A stretch of DNA of 64,000 nt from an uncultured Lachnospiraceae bacterium (GCA_946552115.1 CAMNRH010000008.1:1-64000); one strand, 5' to 3'. Positions 32,702 through 41,630 are shown, counted from the stretch's first letter. The notes: generated by a model from the sequence alone, not told the origin. Translations and numbers: made by a program.

Positions 32702-34972
32702 ATGAAAAATCCTTTGAATAAAAGATACGTCAGAGAATTAAAAGCGGAGATTGGAAAATATCTGGTTATTTTTCTTCTTATGACCGGAACTATCGGTTTT
32801 GTATCAGGATTTCTGGTAGCGGACGGAAGCCTGATTGCCGCATATAAGGAAAGCTTTGATAAATATAATATTGAGCACGGGAACTTCTGCGCCGCCGAAA
32901 AGCTGAGCAAAGAGCAGGAAAAAGCAGTGGAGGATATGGAAGTCTCTCTTTATGATAATTTTTATGTGGAGGAGGAGCTTATCAATGATAGTACGCTTCG
33001 TATTTTTAGGGAGCGTGCGGAGGTAAATAAGGTGTGTCTGATGGAGGGCGAGTTTCCGGAGCAGAGCGGTGAAATTGCCGTTGACCGGATGTATGCGGAT
33101 AATAATGGAATCCATACAGGGGATATTTTGGAAAGTAAAAGCAGGAAATACAGGGTGACGGGGCTGGTGGCTCTGCCGGATTACAGCTGTCTCTTTTCGG
33201 ATAACAGTGATTCGATGTTCGATGCTGTAAAATTCGGTGTGGCAGTCGTAACAGAGGACACTTTCAATAAATATGATAAGAGCGGGATGATTTACAGCTA
33301 TTCATGGATTTATGATAAAAGGCCGGAGGATGACATAAAGGAGAAGAAGCAGTCGGACCGATTTGCAGAAGAGCTGGTAAAAATCGTTCCGCTTGAGAGC
33401 TATGTGCCGAGATATCTGAATCAGGCGATTCAGTTTACCGGAGAGGATATAGGAAGCGACAGAGCTATGATGATTACACTTCTGTATATTATTATAGTGA
33501 TTCTTGCATTCGTTTTTGCGGTGACGGTCAGCAATACCATTAATAAGGAGGCGCGTGTAATTGGGACGCTTCGGGCATCCGGCTATACGAGGAGGGAGCT
33601 TTTGTTTCACTATATGCTGATGCCGTTTCTGGTGACGCTTGCCGGTGCGCTTGCGGGGAACATTCTCGGATATACATGGTTTAAAAATGTGACGGCGGAT
33701 TTGTACTATGGAAGCTATAGTTTAACAACCTATGTTACCTGTTGGAATGGAGAGGCGTTTTTACTGACGACAGTTGTACCGGTGCTTTTTATGCTTGTCA
33801 TCAATGGAGCTGTATTAAGCCGAAAGCTTATGCTGTCTCCGCTTAAATTTATCAGAGGAGATTTGACAAAAAGAAAACAGAGGAGAGCGATACCTCTTTC
33901 GACGGGCATAGGTTTTTTCAGCCGATTCCGCATGAGAATCATTTTTCAGAATATGGGCAATTATATCGTGCTGCTTTTTGGAATTCTTTTTGCAAACCTG
34001 CTTTTGATGTTTGGGCTTCTGATTCCATCGGCGCTATCTCATTACCGGAATGATATTGAGAATCATATGCTTAGCGAATATCAGTATATATTGAAGACGG
34101 GGCCCTGTGAGGATGAGCTTAAAACAGAAAACAGTGATGCGGAAAAATTCAGTGTATATACTTTGAAAACTAAGGAAGACAAAAAATATAAAGGTGATGA
34201 TATTACTTTATACGGAGTGACAGAAAACAGCAGATATATCAATATTAATATGAGTAAAAAAGGAGTATATCTTTCTTCCGCTTATGCAAACAAATATCGT
34301 ATCAATTCGGGTGATACGATTACATTGGAGGAGAAATATGAAAAAAAGACATATTCCTTTCAGGCAGCGGGAATCTTTCCCTGTGAAAGTGTACTTGCGG
34401 TTTATATGCCGATTTATGAGCTGAATGAAACCTTTGACCGGGAGGAGGGATTTTTTAACGGATATTTTTCGGACAGTGAGATTACGGATATTAAAGCGGA
34501 GTATGTCTCGGAGATCGTTGATAAGGAGGATTTGACTAAAATTTCGAGACAGCTTGACGTATCCATGGGCGGAATGATGAGGATGGTAAGTCTTTTTGCA
34601 GTGACAATGTTTATGATATTGATTTACCTGCTCTCAAAGGTGATTATTGAAAAAAATGCACAGTCTATATCACTTTTGAAAATATTGGGTTATACAAATG
34701 CGGAGATTAGCAGGCTTTATATTGCTGCGACTTCTGTTGTTGTTATTCTTCTTTTGCTCTTAAGCCTTCCGGTTACAAGGAAAATAATGGAATACCTGTT
34801 CCGTGAGGTGATTTTAAGCAAAATGTCAGGATGGATTACATTTTATGTGGATCCTGTGATTTACTGGCAGATGTTTTTTATGGGCGCCGGGACATACGGA
34901 GTGGTGATGGTACTGGAATATCGGAGGGTGAGACGGGTTCAAATGGATGTGGTGCTTAAAAATGCAGAATAG
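32702..34972 (+). CDS. FtsX-like ABC transporter permease
   Basis: A 756-residue permease with two FtsX/MacB-type halves. An N-terminal helix (about 20-42), a large extracytoplasmic domain (about 45-255), helices near 260-380, then a second helix near 425-450, a second external domain, and a final three-helix FtsX block (about 615-745). This is the single-gene BceB-like/LolC-E-like layout with partner ATPase upstream. The GPCEDELK region in the second external domain has one Cys. Start ATG 32702 is correct because AAGGAGGG touches the alternative ATG at 32696. Substrate unknown; a role in resistance or lipoprotein/peptide release is plausible. Confidence 0.88.
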   Translation: MKNPLNKRYVRELKAEIGKYLVIFLLMTGTIGFVSGFLVADGSLIAAYKESFDKYNIEHGNFCAAEKLSKEQEKAVEDMEVSLYDNFYVEEELINDSTLRIFRERAEVNKVCLMEGEFPEQSGEIAVDRMYADNNGIHTGDILESKSRKYRVTGLVALPDYSCLFSDNSDSMFDAVKFGVAVVTEDTFNKYDKSGMIYSYSWIYDKRPEDDIKEKKQSDRFAEELVKIVPLESYVPRYLNQAIQFTGEDIGSDRAMMITLLYIIIVILAFVFAVTVSNTINKEARVIGTLRASGYTRRELLFHYMLMPFLVTLAGALAGNILGYTWFKNVTADLYYGSYSLTTYVTCWNGEAFLLTTVVPVLFMLVINGAVLSRKLMLSPLKFIRGDLTKRKQRRAIPLSTGIGFFSRFRMRIIFQNMGNYIVLLFGILFANLLLMFGLLIPSALSHYRNDIENHMLSEYQYILKTGPCEDELKTENSDAEKFSVYTLKTKEDKKYKGDDITLYGVTENSRYININMSKKGVYLSSAYANKYRINSGDTITLEEKYEKKTYSFQAAGIFPCESVLAVYMPIYELNETFDREEGFFNGYFSDSEITDIKAEYVSEIVDKEDLTKISRQLDVSMGGMMRMVSLFAVTMFMILIYLLSKVIIEKNAQSISLLKILGYTNAEISRLYIAATSVVVILLLLLSLPVTRKIMEYLFREVILSKMSGWITFYVDPVIYWQMFFMGAGTYGVVMVLEYRRVRRVQMDVVLKNAE

Positions 34973-34982
34973 GAAATAATAG

Positions 34983-35026
34983 AAAACGAAGAGGCTGCGG
35001 AAAGTTACCGCCAGTCTCTTCGTTTT
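34983..35026. terminator. Bidirectional terminator between the ABC permease and the secreted orphan
   Basis: Arms AAAACGAAGAG-CTG (34983-34997) and CAG-CTCTTCGTTTT (35012-35026), with one G-T position, around a 14-base loop; T4 on either side in both directions. It ends the + strand permease and may insulate the minus-strand gene that stops at 35069. Confidence 0.7.
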
Positions 35027-35068
35027 AAATGTACATACTTTCCTAACAGGCTTAAGCTTAGGTGTTAT

Positions 35069-35878
35069 TTAATATTTAGCTTTATACCATTTAGAAGCTC
35101 TCTTATTTACATAGTAGCTGACAACGCCCTCTTTTTCGCTTTTATTTTTTGCATAGCCGTTTTTATAGGTAATATCAAAACGAGTTACTGCCCACATGCT
35201 GTTTTGTGCGGATTGAGAAGAGGAATAAGAATAAGCATATTTTCCAAAGGTTGCTTTTTTGCCATTTTTGAAAGTTTTTGTTATTTCTTTGCCATTTTTG
35301 CTGTAGTAGTTTATTTTTATTTTTTTAATCTTATAACCTTTGGCAAGCTTAAATTTAATCTTCCCGCTGTTTTTTGTAGTGTAATAATCGCTTGGAGTAT
35401 AATTATCACTGTATCCGCTTACATTTCTTCCATCAATGGTAACGGATGAAATTACAGCGCCGGTTCCGTTTGCATATACACTTACTGTACGGCTTGTTCT
35501 TTTCTTTTTATTCTTTTTATATACGTCAAATTTAATTTTGTAGGTTCCGGCTTTTTTGGCATAGAAATTGATTCTGGCATACGGGGCTTCGCGATACGTT
35601 TCAGACTCATAACCTTTATTTATATATGTTTTTCTGACATAAAGATTTTTTGTCCTTTTTGAACCCAGATAAACTTTGATGTTTTTGATTGTATCTCCTT
35701 TTTCGGCCAAATCAACCGTAAAAGAATTTGCGTGGGATGCGCCGACTCCGCAAATCGCTTTTTTTGGTGCGACTACTTTTCCCGCAGCCTCAGCCTCCTG
35801 ACCGTTTACTGCAAGTCCCGTGCCAAGACACAGTACAGCTGCAAGTAAAATACATAAAAGTTTCTTTGTTTTTTTCAT
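35069..35878 (-). CDS. Secreted Lys/Tyr-rich protein of unknown function
   Basis: A 269-residue protein with a clear Sec signal peptide: KKTKKLLCILLAAVLCLGTGLA core and a probable AEA/A cleavage site near residues 31-33. The mature part is unusually rich in Lys, Tyr, Ser, Asn and Thr and predicted beta-rich, with TIKNIKVYLGSKRTK, KAGTYKIKFDVYKKNKK and GYKIKKIKINYYSK segments that look like Ig-like or repeated beta-sandwich units seen in Lachnospiraceae surface proteins. No LPXTG, lipobox or cell-wall repeats are seen. AAAGGAGGA precedes ATG. The gene is more AT-rich than its surroundings and has its own near-consensus promoter. I do not recognise a function. Confidence 0.75.
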   Translation of the reverse strand: MKKTKKLLCILLAAVLCLGTGLAVNGQEAEAAGKVVAPKKAICGVGASHANSFTVDLAEKGDTIKNIKVYLGSKRTKNLYVRKTYINKGYESETYREAPYARINFYAKKAGTYKIKFDVYKKNKKKRTSRTVSVYANGTGAVISSVTIDGRNVSGYSDNYTPSDYYTTKNSGKIKFKLAKGYKIKKIKINYYSKNGKEITKTFKNGKKATFGKYAYSYSSSQSAQNSMWAVTRFDITYKNGYAKNKSEKEGVVSYYVNKRASKWYKAKY

Positions 35879-35962
35879 TTTCTTCCTCCTTTTTCTTTCG
35901 TATGCTTTCAAAATTCAGACATGAAGAGTAGAATTCTGAAAGTATGTCTTTTCTGTGTTTTC

Positions 35963-35991
35963 ATTATAATATCTGTTTTTTTTATTGTCAA
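35963..35991 (-). promoter_or_regulatory. Strong promoter of the secreted orphan
   Basis: On the minus strand a perfect TTGACA (35986-35991), 17-base spacer, perfect TATAAT (35963-35968). One of the best sigma-A matches in the window; it implies high expression with a leader of about 80 bases. Confidence 0.8.
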
Positions 35992-36036
35992 TATTGTACA
36001 AAATAAAATAAACAATTCTTGAATTTGAGTTCTTAT

Positions 36037-36065
36037 TTGACAGATTTTCAGCAGTATTTTATCAT
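36037..36065 (+). promoter_or_regulatory. Promoter of the QueG-like gene
   Basis: TTGACA (36037-36042), 17-base spacer, TATCAT (36060-36065), about 33 bases before the GTG start. Confidence 0.6.
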
Positions 36066-36097
36066 ATATATAAAATATCTATATAAGGAGTGATACG

Positions 36098-36787
36098 GTG
36101 GAATTGACAGAGGAATTGCGAGAATTATTATATGACAAAGGCGCCGGCCTGGTTGGAGTCGGGGATATGAGCAGGGTTCAAAACTGTGATTTTCAGGCGG
36201 GGGTTGCCGTTGCCGTTCCGCTGCCTGAAAATGTTATCAGAGATTTACAGAAAGCCCCGACAAAAGAATATTACGAGCTGTATGGTTCCCTGAACCATAA
36301 ATTGAATGAAATCGTTATGGCAGGAGAAGAATTTTTAAGGAATAAAGGGTTTGATGCATATGCTCAGACAACAGACAGGGTAGAGGTGAATGAGGAGAAT
36401 GTTTCTGTTCTTCCACATAAAACAGTAGCTGTAAGAGCGGGGCTTGGATGGATTGGAAAGAATTGCCTGCTTGTGACGCATCAATATGGCTCGGCTGTAC
36501 GCATTTCCTCCTTATTAACGAATGCACCTTTAGAGTGCGGGGAGGCGGTCATGCAATCCCGTTGCGGGAAGTGCAGCCTATGTGTGGAAAATTGTCCCGC
36601 ACAGGCTTTAAAAGGGACTTTGTGGGAAGCCGGCATGAGGAGAGAGGAAATTGTAGATGTCGGAGAATGCTATAAAAAGCAGGTTGAGATTATGAGTAAA
36701 GAAACCGGTATTGAAACGGATTTGTGCGGGAAATGTTTTGCAGTCTGTGCGTATACCCGGAAATACTTAAAGAGCGCGGATTCATAA
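36098..36787 (+). CDS. QueG-like 4Fe-4S double-cluster protein (short)
   Basis: A 229-residue protein similar to the catalytic and ferredoxin parts of epoxyqueuosine reductase (QueG). Two [4Fe-4S] sets are seen: CGKCSLCVENCP (C-x2-C-x2-C-x3-C) near residue 152-163, and CYKK...CGKCFAVCAYTRKYL at the end. The TVAVRAGLGWIGKNCLLV segment is the conserved QueG cobalamin-domain motif. Full QueG is 310-380 residues, so this is a compact relative; whether it reduces epoxyqueuosine or another substrate is unclear. GTG start with AAGGAG. No queuosine genes are nearby, and it is followed by the T-box of ilvB. Confidence 0.82.
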   Translation: MELTEELRELLYDKGAGLVGVGDMSRVQNCDFQAGVAVAVPLPENVIRDLQKAPTKEYYELYGSLNHKLNEIVMAGEEFLRNKGFDAYAQTTDRVEVNEENVSVLPHKTVAVRAGLGWIGKNCLLVTHQYGSAVRISSLLTNAPLECGEAVMQSRCGKCSLCVENCPAQALKGTLWEAGMRREEIVDVGECYKKQVEIMSKETGIETDLCGKCFAVCAYTRKYLKSADS

Positions 36788-36839
36788 GAAAGACAGGGAT
36801 ATCGGAAAGTTTAAAATTCTGGAAATTATCCGAAATATG

Positions 36840-36869
36840 TTGACAGAGCACTGTTTTATCTAATATAAT
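36840..36869 (+). promoter_or_regulatory. Promoter of the ilvBN T-box leader
   Basis: Consensus TTGACA (36840-36845), 18-base spacer, consensus TATAAT (36864-36869). Transcription should begin near 36876. Confidence 0.7.
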
Positions 36870-36875
36870 GATTTC

Positions 36876-37172
36876 AATTTAGAAAAATGCTATGACAGGG
36901 AGGAGTACATAGATACCTGAAGCAAAGAGAGAAGATATACGGTGCGAATCTTCGTGACGGATTTATGGAAGTAGCCTTCGAGCAGTGAACCGAAAGGGAG
37001 AGCGTCTCCCAAGTAGACTTCAACGCGTGTCCCTGCGTTACAGGGGAGCGGTATCGGAACGTAAGCAGAAAGAAGATTCCTGTACCGGCAGAGTGCATAG
37101 AGATGTTTCTATGAATTTAGGTGGTAACACGGATGTTATATTCGCCCTGAGCTGTATGGCTTAGGGCTTTTT
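36876..37172 (+). ncRNA. T-box leader of ilvB (candidate Val specifier)
   Basis: A ~297-base tRNA-sensing leader. It has the Stem I elements AGAGAG (36944 region) and GGTG, the conserved T-box AGGTGGTAACACGG (37119-37132) and a terminator stem GCCCTGAGC (37144-37152) / GCTTAGGGC (37159-37167) followed by T5. Aligned to the glyQS layout (specifier six bases ahead of GAGC in the 3' strand), the specifier triplet would be GTA at 36971-36973, a Val codon, pairing with tRNA-Val(UAC). Uncharged tRNA would stabilise the antiterminator and switch on acetolactate synthase. Confidence 0.85.
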
Positions 37173-37205
37173 AAATTCCGGTATGATTAACGAGGAGGTA
37201 TGTAT

Positions 37206-38927
37206 ATGAAAAAAATCAGCGGCAACAAATTACTGGTAAAGGCACTCAGGGAGGAAGAAGTGGATACGATTTTCGGTTATCCGGGAGCGTGTACGATTGA
37301 TATTGGCGACGAGCTTTATAAGCAGGATTTTACGAAAGTCGTTCTTCCGAGGCAGGAGGTGGCTCTTGTTCATGAGGCGGATGCCTATGCCCGTTCGACG
37401 GGAAAAACAGGGGTATGTCTTGTGACCAGCGGACCTGGGGCGACGAATCTTGTGACAGGGCTTGCGACGGCGTATTATGACAGTGTGCCTCTTGTCTGTT
37501 TTACCGGACAGGTGGCCAGACATCTGATAGGAAATGATGCGTTTCAGGAGGTTGACATTGTAGGGATTACGAGAAGCATTACAAAATACGGGGTAGTTGT
37601 AAAGAAAAGGGAAGATTTGGGCCGGATTATCAAGGAAGCTTTTTATATAGCCAGAACCGGCAGGCCGGGGCCGGTTCTGATTGATCTTCCTAAGGATGTG
37701 ATGGCTGAGCTTGGAAGCCCGGAATATCCGGCAGAGGTTAATATCCGGGGCTATAAGCCGAGTACGGGAGTGCATATCGGTCAGCTTAAACGTGCAATTA
37801 AGATGCTTGGGAAAGCCAAAAAGCCGCTTTTTCTTGTGGGAGGCGGAGTGAATATTGCCCGGGCAAACGAGGTATTTACCAAATTGGTAAATAAGACGAG
37901 GGTTCCGGTAGTGACAACGGTTATGGGCAGGGGAGCGATTTCTACAAGGCATCCTCTTTATATCGGTAATCTTGGAATGCATGGAGCATATGCCTGCAAT
38001 ATGGCGGTAGGAGAATGTGATTTGCTTTTTTCCATCGGAACCAGATTTAATGACAGAATTACCGGAAAACTTCATTCCTTTGCGCCTCATGCACAGATTG
38101 TCCATATTGATATTGATACGGCGGCGATTTCTAAAAATGTGCAGGTGGATGTGCCGATTGTAGCGGATGCGAAAGAAGCAATTGAAAAGCTTTTGGAGTA
38201 TGTGGAGGAGTATAATACGGAGAAATGGCTTGGACAGATAGAGGACTGGAAGACGGAGCATCCTCTTACCATGAAAAAGAAACCGATTATGACCCCGCAG
38301 GATGTACTGAATGTAATCAATGAGATGTTTGAGGAATGTATTATTGTTACGGACGTAGGGCAGCATCAGATGTTTACCGCGCAATTTGCGGAGATTACAG
38401 AGAAAAAGAGGCTTCTGATGTCGGGAGGACTCGGCACGATGGGCTATGGTCTTCCGGGAGCAATCGGTGCGAAAATCGGGAATCCCGACATGCCGGTTAT
38501 TTCCATTTCCGGAGACGGCGGAATGCAGATGAATATCCAGGAGCTGGCAACGGCCGTCTTAGAAGAGCTTCCGATTATCTCCTGTATTTTTAATAATAAT
38601 AATCTCGGAATGGTAAGACAGTGGCAAAAGCTTTTTTACGGAAAACGGTACGCCATGACCTGTCTTCGCTCGGGCGCGGCGTGCAGGGGAAGATGCGGGG
38701 AGGTAGAATGTCCGAGGTATACGCCGGATTTTATAAGGCTTGCAGAAAGCTATGGCGCAAAGGGAATCCGGGTGACAAAGAAAGAAGAGATAAGGGCGGC
38801 TTTTGAGGAAGCGGCGGGAAGCATAAAGGTTCCTACGATAATTGAGTTTGAGATTGATCCGGAGGATTTGGTATATCCGATGATTCAGCCGGGCGGAACT
38901 CTGGAAGATATGATTATTGATTGTTAG
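37206..38927 (+). CDS. ilvB: Acetolactate synthase large subunit
   Basis: A 573-residue thiamine-diphosphate enzyme making 2-acetolactate (Val/Leu) or 2-aceto-2-hydroxybutyrate (Ile). The Pyr-binding domain starts GNKLLVKALREEEVDTIFGYPG, the FAD-like middle domain follows, and the ThDP motif is GDGGMQMN...NNNNLGMV near residue 440-475. An insertion with four Cys (486, 493, 497, 502; C-x6-C-x3-C-x4-C) lies in the lid region that closes over the cofactor; it is seen in related clostridia but is not in E. coli IlvB. The regulatory subunit IlvN follows 12 bases later. ATG 37206 is preferred because AGGAGG is only one base from the alternative at 37200. T-box regulated. Confidence 0.95.
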   Translation: MKKISGNKLLVKALREEEVDTIFGYPGACTIDIGDELYKQDFTKVVLPRQEVALVHEADAYARSTGKTGVCLVTSGPGATNLVTGLATAYYDSVPLVCFTGQVARHLIGNDAFQEVDIVGITRSITKYGVVVKKREDLGRIIKEAFYIARTGRPGPVLIDLPKDVMAELGSPEYPAEVNIRGYKPSTGVHIGQLKRAIKMLGKAKKPLFLVGGGVNIARANEVFTKLVNKTRVPVVTTVMGRGAISTRHPLYIGNLGMHGAYACNMAVGECDLLFSIGTRFNDRITGKLHSFAPHAQIVHIDIDTAAISKNVQVDVPIVADAKEAIEKLLEYVEEYNTEKWLGQIEDWKTEHPLTMKKKPIMTPQDVLNVINEMFEECIIVTDVGQHQMFTAQFAEITEKKRLLMSGGLGTMGYGLPGAIGAKIGNPDMPVISISGDGGMQMNIQELATAVLEELPIISCIFNNNNLGMVRQWQKLFYGKRYAMTCLRSGAACRGRCGEVECPRYTPDFIRLAESYGAKGIRVTKKEEIRAAFEEAAGSIKVPTIIEFEIDPEDLVYPMIQPGGTLEDMIIDC

Positions 38928-38939
38928 GAGGAGATACAT

Positions 38940-39446
38940 ATGAACAGTATGAAAAAAAGATGGCTTTCCTTATATGTTGAGAATCAGGACGGCGTTTTGT
39001 CAAAGATATCAGGGCTTTTTTCAGGAAAATCCTATAATATCGACAGTCTGACCGTAGGTACAACAGAGGATCCGACCATATCCAGAATGACGATTGCAAC
39101 GGTTAGTGATGACGAGACATTTGAACAGATAAAAAAGCAGCTGAATCGTTTGGTAGAGGTGATTAAGGTAATTGATTTTACAAATATTTTTGTACGCATG
39201 AAAGAGATTATGTATATTAAGGTTCAGAAATGTACGCCGGAGGATAAAGTGGAGTGCTTTCAGATAGCCGAAACCTTTAAGGCAAAAGTAATTGACTATG
39301 GGAAAGACAGTCTGCTTCTGGAATTTGTACAGACGGCGACGAAGAATGACGCGGTTGTGAAGCTGATGAAAGAGGAGTTTCGGACCATTGAAGTGGTGCG
39401 CGGTGGAAGCGTCGGCATCGAGTCTATCAGTATGATGGAAAGATAA
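38940..39446 (+). CDS. ilvN: Acetolactate synthase small (regulatory) subunit
   Basis: A 168-residue IlvN/IlvH protein with an N-terminal ACT domain (SLYVENQDGVLSKISGLFSGKSYNIDSLTVGTTEDPTISR, about residues 9-50) and a C-terminal IlvN domain. It binds the large subunit and gives valine feedback inhibition. The ACT residues that contact the effector (around GVLSKISGLF) are kept. It lies 12 bases after ilvB with AGGAGG and shares its T-box-controlled transcript. Confidence 0.93.
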   Translation: MNSMKKRWLSLYVENQDGVLSKISGLFSGKSYNIDSLTVGTTEDPTISRMTIATVSDDETFEQIKKQLNRLVEVIKVIDFTNIFVRMKEIMYIKVQKCTPEDKVECFQIAETFKAKVIDYGKDSLLLEFVQTATKNDAVVKLMKEEFRTIEVVRGGSVGIESISMMER

Positions 39447-39471
39447 CGGGAATAAAAAACAGAGCGCGCTC

Positions 39472-39500
39472 TTGTATTTTAAGAAAGAACGTATTATAAT
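39472..39500 (+). promoter_or_regulatory. Promoter of ilvE
   Basis: TTGTAT (39472-39477), 17-base spacer, TATAAT (39495-39500), about 57 bases before the ilvE start codon; ilvE therefore need not depend on the T-box. Confidence 0.55.
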
Positions 39501-39556
39501 GAAACAAGATTGATGGGTATGAGAAAGAATTTCATGGAAGAACGGAGGAACAGACG

Positions 39557-40582
39557 ATGGAGAAAAAAAATATTGACTGGACAAATCTGGGGTTTAATTA
39601 TATAGAGACAGAAAAGAGATATGTGTCCAATTATAAGAACGGAGCATGGGATGAGGGAGGTTTGATTTCGGATTCTAATGTAGTTATTAATGAGTGCGCG
39701 TGTGTACTTCAATACGCGCAGACCTGTTTTGAAGGATTAAAGGCATATACGACAGAGGATGGCCGCATCGTGATGTTCCGTCCGGATTTGAATGCAACGA
39801 GGATGGCGGACACTGCAAAACGGCTTGAGATGGCGGTATTTCCGGAGGACAGATTTCTTGACGCGGTGCATAAGACTGTGGAGGCGAACGCGGCTTATGT
39901 TCCGCCGTACGGCTCAGGTGCTACCTTGTATGTGCGCCCGTATCTTTTCGGATCAAATGCAATCATCGGAGTAAAACCGGCGGACGAATACCAGTTCCGA
40001 GTATTTACAACACCGGTAGGCCCGTATTTTAAGGGCGGTGCAAAGCCTATTACGATTCGTGTCTGCGATTTTGACCGTGCGGCTCCTCACGGAACCGGCC
40101 ATGTAAAGGCGGGGCTCAATTATGCGATGAGTCTCCATGCGATCGTAGATGCTCATAATCAGGGATATGATGAAAATATGTATCTTGACGCTGCGACCAG
40201 AACAAAGGTGGAAGAAACCGGAGGGGCGAACTTCATCTTTGTTACAAAGGATCAGAAAGTTGTGACTCCGAAGTCAGATACCATTTTGCCGTCTATTACG
40301 AGACGTTCTCTTATGTATGTGGCTGAGAAATATCTCGGGTTAGAGGTGGAGGAGAGAGAAGTCCTGTTTGATGAGGTAAAAGAGTTTGCAGAATGCGGAC
40401 TGTGCGGAACGGCGGCCGTTATCTCTCCAGTAGGAAAGGTTGTGGATCACGGAAAGGAGATTTGTTTCCCGAGCGGAATGGATGAGATGGGGCCGGTAAC
40501 AAAGAAGCTTTACGATACGCTGACCGGAATCCAAATGGGACATGTAGAGGCGCCGGAAGGATGGATACATGCCGTTTGCTAG
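39557..40582 (+). CDS. ilvE: Branched-chain amino acid aminotransferase
   Basis: A 341-residue PLP enzyme of fold type IV, the last step in Val, Leu and Ile synthesis (and the first in their breakdown). The N-terminus YIETEKRYVSNYKNGAWDEGGL and VLQYAQTCFEGLKAY are typical; the PLP lysine is in the GTGHVKAGLNYA segment (about residue 185). LDAATRTKVEETGGANFIFV and GTAAVISPVG close the active site. Length matches the eukaryotic-like (class II) IlvE group of about 340-360. Located 110 bases after ilvN with its own promoter. Confidence 0.95.
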   Translation: MEKKNIDWTNLGFNYIETEKRYVSNYKNGAWDEGGLISDSNVVINECACVLQYAQTCFEGLKAYTTEDGRIVMFRPDLNATRMADTAKRLEMAVFPEDRFLDAVHKTVEANAAYVPPYGSGATLYVRPYLFGSNAIIGVKPADEYQFRVFTTPVGPYFKGGAKPITIRVCDFDRAAPHGTGHVKAGLNYAMSLHAIVDAHNQGYDENMYLDAATRTKVEETGGANFIFVTKDQKVVTPKSDTILPSITRRSLMYVAEKYLGLEVEEREVLFDEVKEFAECGLCGTAAVISPVGKVVDHGKEICFPSGMDEMGPVTKKLYDTLTGIQMGHVEAPEGWIHAVC

Positions 40583-40632
40583 ACGGAAAATATAAGGGAC
40601 AGAAAAGAAAATGAGAGAATAGAGATAAGAAA

Positions 40633-40678
40633 CTGCCGCAGGCTGGAAATATCTGGCTTTGCGGCAGAATTCTTTTTT
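40633..40678 (+). terminator. Terminator after ilvE
   Basis: Stem CTGCCGCA (40633-40640) / TGCGGCAG (40660-40667) with a 19-base loop, followed by a T6 run (40673-40678). It overlaps the stop codon of the convergent histidine kinase. Confidence 0.75.
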
Positions 40679-41630
40679 ATATACGGTATGGAGGCAGGCA
40701 TAATTCAAAACAGACAATCAGATTTTCTTCTTTGGAATTACCGGTATCTTCTGGAAGCTTTATGAGAAGTGAGCCGTTCATTTCTTCCGCTAATGCTTTG
40801 GCGATTGTCAGCCCGAGTCCGGTACCGCCCCGACTGCGGGAGCGATCCTGCATATAAAAGCGCTCAAACAGATGAGAAATATCGCTGCGGGACAGCGCCT
40901 CTGTGTCATTGGTAAACAGAAGCGACAGTGTTTCTTTTTGTTCTTTCACTTCAATCTTAAGCCATGATTTCGCGTAACGGGCGGCATTTTGGAGTAAGTT
41001 GAAAAATATTCTGTCGAATGCCGCTTCCTCGCCGGCCACCCACAGAGGATAGTCCGGAAGCTCTGCCGTTATCTTCAATCCGGCCTGTTCTAAAAGTCTG
41101 GAATTCCCGGCAAGTGTTTCGCGAAGCCGTCTGGAAACGTCGACGGGCGCAAGCGTTAATTCGTAATCACCGGCATTTAGACGTGAATAATCATAAAATT
41201 GCTCGATGAGCTGTTTCAGGGTTTCTGCTTTTTGCTCTACGATACACAGAGTTTCTGAAAAGTCCGTATTATCGGAAAAAGGTCTTTCACCGGATTTTTT
41301 GAAAAGCTTCAGGTAGCCTAGAATTACTGTCAAAGGAGTTCGTAAGTCATGGCTGATGTTTTCGATTTCCTTTTTGAACCTTTGTTCTCTTTTTTCATAG
41401 TTTTGCCGTTCCTTTTGTATCTCCTCCAGGAGCGAATTGAAAGCGCACAGAAGTCCTCTTAAGTGCCTGTCAGGAAGAGGGAGATGCAGCATCTGGTTTT
41501 GTGTGAGATCCTGCCGTATGTCGTTCATATCACTGGTTATCCTGTCAATTGCACGGATAAGGGCAATATATTGAAACGTAAAATAACCGCCGATAAGGGC
41601 CGTGAAAGCAAGTAAGCAGAAATACAGCAT
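40677..41630 (-). CDS. Sensor histidine kinase of an ABC-linked two-component system
   Basis: A 317-residue kinase with a single N-terminal membrane helix (about residues 3-25), a short HAMP-less linker, a DHp domain with H-box ENISHDLRTPLTVILGY (about residues 92-108), and a HATPase domain with FNLLQNAARYAKSW (N-box), FTNDTEAL and GGTGLGLTIAKALAE. There is no extracytoplasmic loop, so like BceS-type kinases it probably senses through the ABC transporter encoded next to it. Start is the ATG ending at 41630, preceded by AGGAAA. It is last in the minus-strand order response regulator, ABC ATPase, permease, kinase. Confidence 0.9.
   Translation of the reverse strand: MLYFCLLAFTALIGGYFTFQYIALIRAIDRITSDMNDIRQDLTQNQMLHLPLPDRHLRGLLCAFNSLLEEIQKERQNYEKREQRFKKEIENISHDLRTPLTVILGYLKLFKKSGERPFSDNTDFSETLCIVEQKAETLKQLIEQFYDYSRLNAGDYELTLAPVDVSRRLRETLAGNSRLLEQAGLKITAELPDYPLWVAGEEAAFDRIFFNLLQNAARYAKSWLKIEVKEQKETLSLLFTNDTEALSRSDISHLFERFYMQDRSRSRGGTGLGLTIAKALAEEMNGSLLIKLPEDTGNSKEENLIVCFELCLPPYRI

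Noticed and set aside
37230-38384. Long open frame antisense to ilvB (384 codons).
   Set aside because: It lies wholly opposite a clear acetolactate synthase gene, has no ribosome site, and its sequence is low-complexity Arg/His/Ile typical of antisense codon shadows.
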